A DNA stretch of 13,877 nucleotides from Anaerolineae bacterium. GTDB taxonomy: Bacteria; Chloroflexota; Anaerolineae; B4-G1; SLSP01. The notes beneath the pieces were generated by a model that had not been told where the DNA came from, made no database searches, and saw nothing but the letters and a program-made list of their open reading frames with translations. The DNA is taken from contig JAGHDT010000285.1 in NCBI GenBank assembly GCA_021159805.1, positions 1 to 13,877 of the forward strand, written 5' to 3'. Made by a program: the position numbers and the translations under genes. The first letter of the stretch is position 1; each line of letters starts with the position of its first letter. This document shows, piece after piece, positions 1 to 6,038 of the stretch.

Positions 1-2
1 GC

Positions 3-644
3 CATGTTCTGCGACCAGGTGACGGCAAGGAACCAGACTCTATCGCCTACGTTCAGTGTGCCGGCTCGCGCGACATTTCTCTGGGCGTCGAGTATTGCTC
101 GCGCGTCTGCTGCATGTATGCCATCAAACAGGCCATGCTGCTCTCAGGTATGCCGCCCATGGCCGACATCACCATCGATTACATGGACATCCGGACTTTC
201 GGCAAGGGCTATGAGCAATTCTACCAGAATTCCAAGGTTATGGGCATTGAGTTCGTCAGGGGCAAAGTCGCCCGTATGACTGAGGACGAGGACCACAACC
301 CCATCGTGCGCGTCGAGATGACTGATGAGGGTCGTATCGTGGAGCGCACGCACGACATGGTTGTCCTCTCGGTCGGATTGCAGCCGGCGTGGAACCCCCA
401 ACAGATGTTCCAGGTCTCGGTGGGCACAGATGGATTCGTCTATCAGCCCTCTCCCAACCTCTCCCCAACGACTACTGACCAGCCGGACATCTTCGTGGCC
501 GGCACAGCCGGAGGCCCTATGGACATCGTGGATAGCATCGTCTCTGCGAGCGCTACTGCATCAGAAGTGGCGGCACATATGCATACCAAGCAAGCAGATC
601 AGCTTGACGCTGTAGTGGAAGGGAGGGGCACAGAACATGCCTGA
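3..644 (+). CDS. qmoA: QmoA-like HdrA-family flavoprotein subunit (5' end missing)
   Basis: This is the C-terminal 213 residues of an HdrA-family FAD/iron-sulfur protein. The reading frame is open to the left edge, so the start lies upstream of the window. The fragment shows the HdrA cluster motif intact: Cys19 in QCAGSRD, then Cys32, Cys36 and Cys37 in YCSRVCCMYAIKQA. These are followed by the thioredoxin-reductase-like segment MDIRTFGKGYEQFY and the C-terminal FAD-contact region (VGLQPAW, then FVAGTAGGPMDI). It ends shortly after that domain with no C-terminal ferredoxin module, as is known for QmoA and unlike full HdrA. The stop overlaps the qmoB start by 8 bases (ATGCCTGA), indicating translational coupling. 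With qmoB and qmoC downstream, a quinone-interacting oxidoreductase subunit acting at the cytoplasmic face of the membrane is the best reading. A generic HdrA paralogue in another Hdr-type complex is the alternative. The FAD-binding N-terminus cannot be inspected. Confidence 0.8.
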   Translation, partial: HVLRPGDGKEPDSIAYVQCAGSRDISLGVEYCSRVCCMYAIKQAMLLSGMPPMADITIDYMDIRTFGKGYEQFYQNSKVMGIEFVRGKVARMTEDEDHNPIVRVEMTDEGRIVERTHDMVVLSVGLQPAWNPQQMFQVSVGTDGFVYQPSPNLSPTTTDQPDIFVAGTAGGPMDIVDSIVSASATASEVAAHMHTKQADQLDAVVEGRGTEHA

Positions 645-2700
645 GGATCTCGAGCCCCGGACATCGGAAAACGCGCCGGAGGAAGAGGAACCACGCATCG
701 GCGTGTACGTCTGCCATTGCGGCGGCAACATCAGCGATGTGGTGAATTGCGAAAAGGTTGCGGCAACGCTGGCCAGGTTACCCAACGTGGTGGTGGGACG
801 AACACATATGTTTATGTGCTCCGATCCTGGCCAGAGTACAGTACAAGAGGACATTCGCAAACTTGGTGTGAATCGAGTTGTCATCGGTGCGTGTTCGCCT
901 TTCCTGCACGAGGCAACTTTCCGGCGCGCAGTGTCTCAGGTCGGCCTCAACCCGTACTTATATTATCACGTTGGCATTCGCGAACAGGACAGTTGGGTCC
1001 ATCACTCGACGCCTGAAGCCGCCACAGAAAAAGCGATCCGTCTGATGGCTGCCGCAGTCGCCAAGGCGCGAGGACTGGAGCCACTTGATCCGATCCGACT
1101 GAGTGCAGAAAAACATGGACTTGTGGTCGGAGGCGGTGTTGCAGGCCTCCGATCAGCCCTGGATATGGCGCGCGTCGGCCTTCAGGTCACGCTGGTGGAG
1201 AAGTCCCCCTTCATTGGTGGACGTATGGCGCGCCTGCACCGCATCTTCCCAACCGATGACGATGCCCACGCAATACTGGACGGGCTAATCGAGAAGGTTG
1301 CAGGTCATCCCAACATCAAGATCTATACCCGCGCTGAAGTCACGGGCTTCAAGGGCTACATCGGGAACTTCCAGGTGACGATCCGCCAGGACAGCCGCGG
1401 CTTCGAGGGGGACGTTCAGCATCTTGACCAGGCGGTGGCTGCATGCCCGATCGAAGTCCCTGACGAACACAACTACGGTCTGACAACGCGCACGGCAATT
1501 ATCCGGCCCCACGAAAGCGCGTACCCACCGGTGCCGGCCATAGACTGGGAGCATTGCACCCTATGTGGGGCCTGTGTGAAGGCCATTGGTGGTGCAGGTA
1601 TCCAGTTGCAGAACCAGCCTGAGACGTATGAGCTTACCGTGGGTGCAATCGTGATCGCTACCGGCTTCAGGCCCTATGAGCCGCGTACTGGGGAGTTCGG
1701 CTACGGGGAAATCCCCCAAGTGGTGACCCTGCCACAGCTCGAGCGCCTCCTCGCTGCCGATGGTCCTACCGGCGGGAAGTTGGAGTTGCTCGGAGGGCCA
1801 GTGCGTCGTGTGGCGATGATCCACTGCGTGGGCAGCCGTCAGATTGAGGGTGTGCACGAACCGCAGGCGGATGGCCAGATCAACGATTATTGCTCGCGTG
1901 TATGTTGTACCGCGACCCTGCGCGCGGCCAATGAGATCCGCGAACGCTTCCCAGAGACAGAGGTCTTCGACCTGTATCAGGACATCCGTACCTATGGACG
2001 GGGGCACGAGGAGTACTACCAACGTGCCTCCAAGAACCGGGTCCTTTTCCTGCGCTACCTTGGTGAGGAACCACCTGATGTAGCAAAGACGGAAGGCGAT
2101 ACGTATCCGGTGACGGTCAAGGTGAAGGACTATCTGACCAACGGTGAGGAAATGGAGGTGCCGGTAGATATGGTGGTGCTGGCAGTGGGAATGATGCCCA
2201 CCCATATTGAGAGCCTGAGCAAGATGCTCAAAGTCTCGCCCGGCACGGATCGCTTTCTATTGGAAGCACACCCCAAACTGCGTCCTGTCGAGACCAGCGT
2301 GCCTGGCATCGTACTGTCCGGCACAGCCCAGGGACCCATGAATATCCAGGAAAGCTCCGCCGCCGGTTCGGCAGCCGCAGCGAAAGCTATGGCGCTGCTG
2401 GGACAAGGCACGATCCAACTGGATCCCTTTGTGGCTCACGTCAACCCTGAATTGTGTCAGGGCAGCGGCGAGTGTGTGGCGGTCTGTCCCTATGAGGGTG
2501 CGATTGAGTTACGCACAACCATCGAAAAGGGCAAAGAGGTCCGCCGCGCCGTGGTTACGCCGGCCAACTGTAAGGGGTGCGGCACATGCGTCGGGGCCTG
2601 CCCACACGGCGCCATAGACCTGTTAGGATGGACTCTCGGACAATATGAGGCCATGCTTGATGCTCTAGTGATGGATATCCCTGTTCTGGAGGAAGCATAA
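637..2700 (+). CDS. qmoB: QmoB-like HdrA-family iron-sulfur flavoprotein
   Basis: This 687-residue HdrA-type protein is likely the second flavoprotein of a Qmo complex. The domains in order are: an HdrA N-terminal domain (about 20-145; Cys26, Cys28, Cys61, Cys86), an FAD-binding fold with GGGVAG at 165-170 and VEKSPFIGGRM at 187-197, an inserted ferredoxin-like region (about 258-325), the second FAD half with Cys397, Cys419, Cys423 and Cys424 (HCVGSR, YCSRVCC), and a C-terminal two-cluster ferredoxin (about 600-660). Several ligands usual in HdrA are absent. Asp118 occupies the IREQCSWVH cysteine position. The first inserted-ferredoxin motif keeps only Cys270, and the second stops after Cys307, Cys310 and Cys313. 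Ser610 stands in the first C-terminal motif, while Cys645, Cys648, Cys651 and Cys655 are complete. No MvhD-like tail is present, although one is described for Desulfovibrio QmoB. The start overlaps the qmoA stop. A generic HdrA2 is the alternative name. Confidence 0.82.
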   Translation: MPEDLEPRTSENAPEEEEPRIGVYVCHCGGNISDVVNCEKVAATLARLPNVVVGRTHMFMCSDPGQSTVQEDIRKLGVNRVVIGACSPFLHEATFRRAVSQVGLNPYLYYHVGIREQDSWVHHSTPEAATEKAIRLMAAAVAKARGLEPLDPIRLSAEKHGLVVGGGVAGLRSALDMARVGLQVTLVEKSPFIGGRMARLHRIFPTDDDAHAILDGLIEKVAGHPNIKIYTRAEVTGFKGYIGNFQVTIRQDSRGFEGDVQHLDQAVAACPIEVPDEHNYGLTTRTAIIRPHESAYPPVPAIDWEHCTLCGACVKAIGGAGIQLQNQPETYELTVGAIVIATGFRPYEPRTGEFGYGEIPQVVTLPQLERLLAADGPTGGKLELLGGPVRRVAMIHCVGSRQIEGVHEPQADGQINDYCSRVCCTATLRAANEIRERFPETEVFDLYQDIRTYGRGHEEYYQRASKNRVLFLRYLGEEPPDVAKTEGDTYPVTVKVKDYLTNGEEMEVPVDMVVLAVGMMPTHIESLSKMLKVSPGTDRFLLEAHPKLRPVETSVPGIVLSGTAQGPMNIQESSAAGSAAAAKAMALLGQGTIQLDPFVAHVNPELCQGSGECVAVCPYEGAIELRTTIEKGKEVRRAVVTPANCKGCGTCVGACPHGAIDLLGWTLGQYEAMLDALVMDIPVLEEA

Positions 2701-2703
2701 ACA

Positions 2704-2997
2704 ATGGCAGATCCCAAAGCACATGCTCAGTTGCTCAAGCGTTTGCGCGAGCAGCACCAAGAAACCGTCAAGGCCACACAAGCACACCTTAAGGCAACGC
2801 AGACAATCCGTAGGAAAATCACCGCTGCGATGAAAGGCAAGGCCCTGACTATACCTGAACTAGCCACAACTGCTGAGTTAGCCCCCGATCAAGTACTATG
2901 GCACATAGCGGCTTTGAGGAAATACGGCCTCGTGGCAGAGGCCGGCCAGGAGGATGGCTACTACCGTTACACCCTTGCTGAGGAGTCGAAGAGATGA
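2704..2997 (+). CDS. Small winged-helix (ArsR-like) protein inside the qmo operon
   Basis: This 97-residue protein has a charged, helical N-terminus (about 5-45, rich in Lys, Arg, Gln and His). It is followed by a compact winged helix-turn-helix: helices around 49-74 (LTIPELATTAELAPDQVLWH, then ALRKYGLV) and a beta-wing at 77-91 (EAGQEDGYYRYTL). The fold resembles ArsR-type wHTH proteins, with no visible metal-binding cysteines. The ATG lies 3 bases after the qmoB stop, and GGAGGAAG at 2688-2695 inside the end of qmoB gives a normal 8-base spacing. Its stop overlaps the qmoC start (ATGA), so it is made together with the complex. It could be an operon regulator or a small accessory subunit that uses the fold for protein contact. 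The sequence does not decide between these, and no exact family name is claimed. Confidence 0.75.
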   Translation: MADPKAHAQLLKRLREQHQETVKATQAHLKATQTIRRKITAAMKGKALTIPELATTAELAPDQVLWHIAALRKYGLVAEAGQEDGYYRYTLAEESKR

Positions 2998-4166
2998 GCC
3001 GACGCATTGACACCAGCCTGCTGCCAGAAATGGTCAAGTACGGCGCCTCCGACATTGATGCCTGCTTCAACTGTGGGAGCTGCACGGCGATCTGTCCCCT
3101 GGCTGACAATGACGCCATTTTCCCACGGCGGCTCATTCGCTATGCCCAGCTGGGGATGAAAGATCGCCTGGCTGCATCGAAGGATGTCTGGATGTGCTAC
3201 TACTGTGGCGAATGCTCCGCCACCTGTCCGCGTGCGGCAGAGCCGGGCGAGTTCATGGCCGCGGCTCGTCGCTTCGCCATCGCGCAGTACGATGTAACCG
3301 GCTTAGCCAAACTTCTCTACAAGTCGGACTGGTTCAATGTACTGTTCACGATATTCCTGACCGTTCTGTTCAGCCTATTCATGATCTCTTTCGAACGCCC
3401 AGCGCCGCATGCTCAGTTGGCGCTCTTCACGTTTATCCCAGAGATCTACATTCGCACAATCGCCCTAACAGTCGCAGGGATTGCCGCGCTCATCGGCATG
3501 GTTGGGCTCGTGCGGATGATCCGTGGGATTCTCCGCGAGGGCAATCTGTCGTTCACACCCGGCGGGCATCAACGCCTGAACTGGCCCACAGCACTGTGGA
3601 ACACTTTGGTCGTTGAGGTCCTGGGTCAGACACGCTACCGCGATGATGAGTGCGAGGAAGAGCAGGCTACTCCTTGGCCCGTGCGCAAGTGGTTCACCCA
3701 CGCCACGATCCTCTATGGATTCCTGGGACTGTTCGGGGCGACTGCACTCGACTTTCTGTTCAAGCCGGTCGGCTCATACGTACCCCTCTATTACCCGATG
3801 CGACTGTTGGGCACGATATCCGGCATACTTCTCATGTACGGGACAGCCGCTGCATTGATCAAACGCCTGCAGAAACGCGACAAAGCTACCACGTATAGCC
3901 ACGCATCCGACTGGATACTGCTGATATTGCTCTGGCTCGCGGGCCTCACAGGTTTCGGGCTGGAGCTGGCTGACTACGCCTTGCTGCCTGTGACTTGGGG
4001 CTATACCATGCTTGTGATCCACGTGTCCCTGGTCTTGGACCTGTTTGCCCTGCTGCCCATCAGCAAGTTCGCCCACATCGTCTATCGTGCGGTGGCTCTC
4101 TTCCTTTACAATCTTAGGCCCGTAGAGCAAACCGAGGAAAGCGGCCTCGCGCCGGCCAAGGTTTGA
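2994..4166 (+). CDS. qmoC: QmoC-like HdrC-HdrE fusion: [4Fe-4S] / haem b membrane subunit
   Basis: This is the membrane subunit expected to pass electrons between the quinone pool and the cytoplasmic QmoAB flavoproteins. The N-terminal 85 residues are HdrC-like, with two complete cluster motifs: Cys24, Cys27, Cys30, Cys34 and Cys68, Cys71, Cys74, Cys78. The rest is an HdrE/NarI-like membrane part with about six hydrophobic helices (roughly 113-131, 153-176, 235-255, 268-290, 306-327, 333-357). Candidate haem-b ligands are His236 (WFTHATILYG), His303 (YSHASDW), His343 (VIHVSLVLDLF) and His361 (KFAHIVYR), enough for two bis-His haems. At 390 residues the length matches QmoC. The start is coupled to the wHTH gene by an ATGA overlap. 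The HdrC-HdrE fusion next to two HdrA paralogues is what separates Qmo from soluble HdrABC. The haem-ligand assignment is inferred from position. Confidence 0.87.
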   Translation: MSRRIDTSLLPEMVKYGASDIDACFNCGSCTAICPLADNDAIFPRRLIRYAQLGMKDRLAASKDVWMCYYCGECSATCPRAAEPGEFMAAARRFAIAQYDVTGLAKLLYKSDWFNVLFTIFLTVLFSLFMISFERPAPHAQLALFTFIPEIYIRTIALTVAGIAALIGMVGLVRMIRGILREGNLSFTPGGHQRLNWPTALWNTLVVEVLGQTRYRDDECEEEQATPWPVRKWFTHATILYGFLGLFGATALDFLFKPVGSYVPLYYPMRLLGTISGILLMYGTAAALIKRLQKRDKATTYSHASDWILLILLWLAGLTGFGLELADYALLPVTWGYTMLVIHVSLVLDLFALLPISKFAHIVYRAVALFLYNLRPVEQTEESGLAPAKV

Positions 4167-4194
4167 GCCGAGTCTGGGAATCCAATCTAAGTCT

Positions 4195-4202
4195 AAGGAG
4201 GT
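4195..4202 (+). promoter_or_regulatory. Strong Shine-Dalgarno site for the DsrE-family gene
   Basis: AAGGAGGT is a near-perfect anti-16S match, the strongest ribosome-binding site seen in this operon. It lies 6 bases before ATG 4209 and only 3 before the in-frame GTG 4206, so it favours the ATG. It suggests this gene may be translated more strongly than the coupled qmo genes before it. Confidence 0.75.
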
Positions 4203-4208
4203 CCTGTG

Positions 4209-4571
4209 ATGTCTGAGAAAATGGTTTTGGTCTGCAATGGCGGTGAAGCCGGCAACATTATGCCTGCCCTGATCTTCGCTACGTCGGGCGTAGCCCTTGA
4301 CTACGAAGTGTATTTCTTTTTCAGCCCCGGTGGCGCGAAATGGTCACTCAAGGGCGAGCTGGAGAAACTGGGAACCCCCAAGGGGCTGCCCAATCCTGTG
4401 GAACTCTTCAACACCTTGATCGAATACGCAGAGAAGGTCACCCTCTGTGAATTGGCGCTGGAGAACAAGGGTATTGATCCGAAAGATGTTCGCGATGAGC
4501 ACATCGTCATCGAGAAGCTCCCCCCCTTCCTCATGGATGTAGAGGGAGCAACGATGACGTTCACCTTTTAG
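4209..4571 (+). CDS. DsrE/DsrF-like family protein
   Basis: This 120-residue protein has the DsrE/F/H-like alpha/beta fold pattern. A first strand (KMVLVCNGGEAGN) is followed by a helix with ATSGVALDYEVYFFFSPGGA and then a central helix and strand carrying the only cysteine outside strand 1, Cys80 (KVTLCELALENKGI). Cys80 sits where DsrE-type proteins carry a sulfur-transfer cysteine (A-C-x-x-S-M-D pattern). Family members move persulfide sulfur in sulfur oxidation or tRNA thiolation, or are uncharacterised companions of Hdr and Dsr modules. It lies 42 bases after qmoC and before a terminator, so it appears to be the last gene of the operon. This fits a role in delivering or handling sulfur near the complex, which is inference. 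The start could be GTG 4206, but spacing favours ATG 4209. It has no signal peptide and should be cytoplasmic. Confidence 0.75.
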   Translation: MSEKMVLVCNGGEAGNIMPALIFATSGVALDYEVYFFFSPGGAKWSLKGELEKLGTPKGLPNPVELFNTLIEYAEKVTLCELALENKGIDPKDVRDEHIVIEKLPPFLMDVEGATMTFTF

Positions 4572-4597
4572 CCACCCAATCAGAGAGGGATCCCCAA

Positions 4598-4645
4598 CAC
4601 AGTTGGTACGCTGCTGATATGGCGCGCACCAACTGTGCAGTTTTG
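4598..4645 (+). terminator. Hairpin terminator of the qmo/dsrE-like operon
   Basis: CACAGTTGGT at 4598-4607 pairs perfectly with ACCAACTGTG at 4628-4637. After one A/C mismatch, CGC (4609-4611) pairs with GCG (4624-4626), leaving a 12-base loop. A T-rich run (TTTTGT, starting 4 bases after the stem) follows on the + strand. It lies 26 bases after the dsrE-like stop and just beyond the 3' end of the converging lysR gene, as expected of a terminator between convergent genes. The U-tract is short, so strength is uncertain. The same stem may also help end the lysR transcript. Confidence 0.65.
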
Positions 4646-4646
4646 T

Positions 4647-5630
4647 CTATACCCTGATAACCCTTGCTGCCGACTCACTCGGAGCCGGTGAGGGCTCGAC
4701 CCCTCCCACCGTAGATGGCAACCGTAACAGATCCGCATTCATAGAATCGTGCACGAAGCTCCAGAAGACTTCTTGGGGGCGATGCGGTACATCAGGACTC
4801 AACCGGATCATGTAGACCTTACGCCGCAGATACCCACCTGACAGTTTGACGCTCACGACACTTCCCCGCACCAGCGCGCACCTGGCAGCAAGCATTGAGA
4901 CAAACGCGACCCCATAGCCCGCTGCCACTGTCTGGACAATGGCTTCTGCGTTGCCGATCTCCAGGAAAACGTTCAGATCCTCGAACGTGATATCGTGCTG
5001 TGCCAGCTCTTCCAGCACCACGCGGCGTGTCCCAGAAGTCGGCTCGCGCACAATCAGGCGCTCCTCCAGGATGTCCGCAGTGTGAACGGACGAACGCGTC
5101 GCCCAAGGATGATCGGAAGGCACAATCAGCGTGATGACATCTTCGAAGAGCTCCTGACATTCTGTTCCCATCACGCAGACCTCGCGGCTCACCACGCCAA
5201 GATGCGCATCGTGCTCAAGGAGATGCGGGACCAAATCCTCCTGAGAACACCTCAGGATGCTTACCCGAACGTATGGATACCGCTGGCGGAAGCGCGCAGC
5301 GAGCTGAGGAAGAATATGCCTACCGGCGGCAGTCGTGCAGATGATGGAGAGGGCCCCTGCGATGTCTTGGTCGAGGGATCGCGCCATCTCCTCCAGGAAG
5401 TGTGACTGTCGCAAGAGCTTGCGGGCCCACGGCAAAACAACCCGCCCGGCCTCCGTCAGGCGAAGATGACCTCTGCCACGGTCAAACAATTGGAGTCCCA
5501 AGTCCGTCTCCAGGTCACGCACACGTTTGCTGGCCGTGGGCTGACTTACATGGAGGCGGTGAGCTGCCTCCGTGAAACTCAACGTCTCAGCGACGTTCAA
5601 GAACACCTGCACATCTTCAACATCGATCAT
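4647..5630 (-). CDS. LysR-type transcriptional regulator
   Basis: This 327-residue DNA-binding regulator has the classic LysR N-terminal winged helix: VQVFLNVAETLSFTEAAHRL, HVSQPTASKRVRDLE and GLQLFDRGRGHLRLTEAG (about residues 6-64). A linker helix and a periplasmic-binding-like effector domain (about 90-300) follow. The effector domain shows strands such as GALSIICTTAAGRHILPQLA and the late motif EIGNAEAIVQTVAAGYGVAF, typical of the CysB/CbbR/CysL group. Its effector cannot be read from sequence. It is divergent from the GH29 fucosidase and convergent with the qmo operon. LysR proteins usually control the divergent neighbour and themselves, so the fucosidase is the likeliest target. Control of sulfur or redox genes is possible given the CysL-like fold. 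A GAGGGG ribosome site lies about 9 bases before the chosen ATG. Confidence 0.9.
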   Translation of the reverse strand: MIDVEDVQVFLNVAETLSFTEAAHRLHVSQPTASKRVRDLETDLGLQLFDRGRGHLRLTEAGRVVLPWARKLLRQSHFLEEMARSLDQDIAGALSIICTTAAGRHILPQLAARFRQRYPYVRVSILRCSQEDLVPHLLEHDAHLGVVSREVCVMGTECQELFEDVITLIVPSDHPWATRSSVHTADILEERLIVREPTSGTRRVVLEELAQHDITFEDLNVFLEIGNAEAIVQTVAAGYGVAFVSMLAARCALVRGSVVSVKLSGGYLRRKVYMIRLSPDVPHRPQEVFWSFVHDSMNADLLRLPSTVGGVEPSPAPSESAARVIRV

Positions 5631-5755
5631 GACTCAAATCCCCTCACCTGACCCGTATCCCATCGATCCGATGTCATCTGCTCCCATCAACCGTGGTACC
5701 CGGCCCGCTGACAACCCGAACTCACCCCACAGGAAGAGAGAAACGTCTCAACCAC

Positions 5756-5761
5756 ATTATA
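5756..5761 (-). promoter_or_regulatory. Candidate -10 box for lysR
   Basis: On the - strand the sequence reads GGGTATAATGTGG, a perfect TATAAT about 125 bases upstream of the lysR start. No good -35 hexamer is found 16-18 bases further upstream. Either an activator is required or the match is fortuitous. Confidence 0.35.
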
Positions 5762-5940
5762 CCCGACAGATCCACTGAAGATAGCGCCCATCAAGGGAGC
5801 AAGCAGCGTCGCGCCTCAGCAGGCACTGTCCACACACCACGCACCCACTCGGGGTTTCGCGCACCGCACGCAGTAGCTGGCTGAAGAGATCTAGTCCGGA
5901 ACAGTTGAGTGGGAATTCGCGGCTGCCCGCTGGATGAAGT

Positions 5941-5977
5941 TTTGAGTCTGGCTCCTTGACACAGACAGAAACTCAAA
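5941..5977. repeat. Inverted repeat flanking the fucosidase -35 box
   Basis: TTTGAGT at 5941-5947 and ACTCAAA at 5971-5977 form a perfect 7-base inverted repeat. An extra CTG/CAG pairing is possible inside it. The predicted -35 element TTGACA (5956-5961) lies in the spacer and the right arm abuts the -10. This geometry suits an operator bound by a dimer or tetramer. The 23-base spacer is longer than one LysR core site (T-N11-A), so two half-sites on neighbouring turns are more likely. Confidence 0.4.
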
Positions 5978-5983
5978 TAGAAC
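5956..5983 (+). promoter_or_regulatory. Candidate sigma-70-like promoter of the fucosidase gene
   Basis: A perfect TTGACA (5956-5961) is followed after 16 bases by TAGAAC (5978-5983), which matches TATAAT at 4 of 6 positions. It would give a leader of roughly 45-50 bases before ATG 6039. The weak -10 and the flanking inverted repeat fit a regulated promoter. Confidence 0.5.
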
Positions 5984-6038
5984 AAGCCAAGGTCGACGTT
6001 TTGGTCTTGAGCCTACCTGGATGAGGAGATCAATTGGG

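Larger units (their letters stand above)
5631..6038. promoter_or_regulatory. Divergent lysR/fucosidase control region
   Basis: About 408 bases lie without a convincing gene between the two divergent starts. The hexamer TTGAGT (or its complement ACTCAA) occurs four times: 5632-5637, 5905-5910, 5942-5947 and 5971-5976. Chance would give about 0.2 copies in this length. The copies at 5942 and 5971 face each other around the predicted fucosidase promoter, and the one at 5632 lies immediately upstream of the lysR start codon. They are candidate regulator half-sites. The middle of the region (about 5660-5900) shows no tRNA, repeat or open frame with family resemblance. Confidence 0.5.

Noticed and set aside
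1561..2205. A 214-codon open frame on the - strand opposite qmoB
   Set aside because: No recognisable motif and low-complexity His-rich composition. The + strand frame holds conserved flavoprotein and cysteine motifs.
5660..5900. Possible riboswitch, T-box or small RNA in the lysR/fucosidase gap
   Set aside because: No long stem, conserved core motif or terminator/antiterminator pair could be found by eye.
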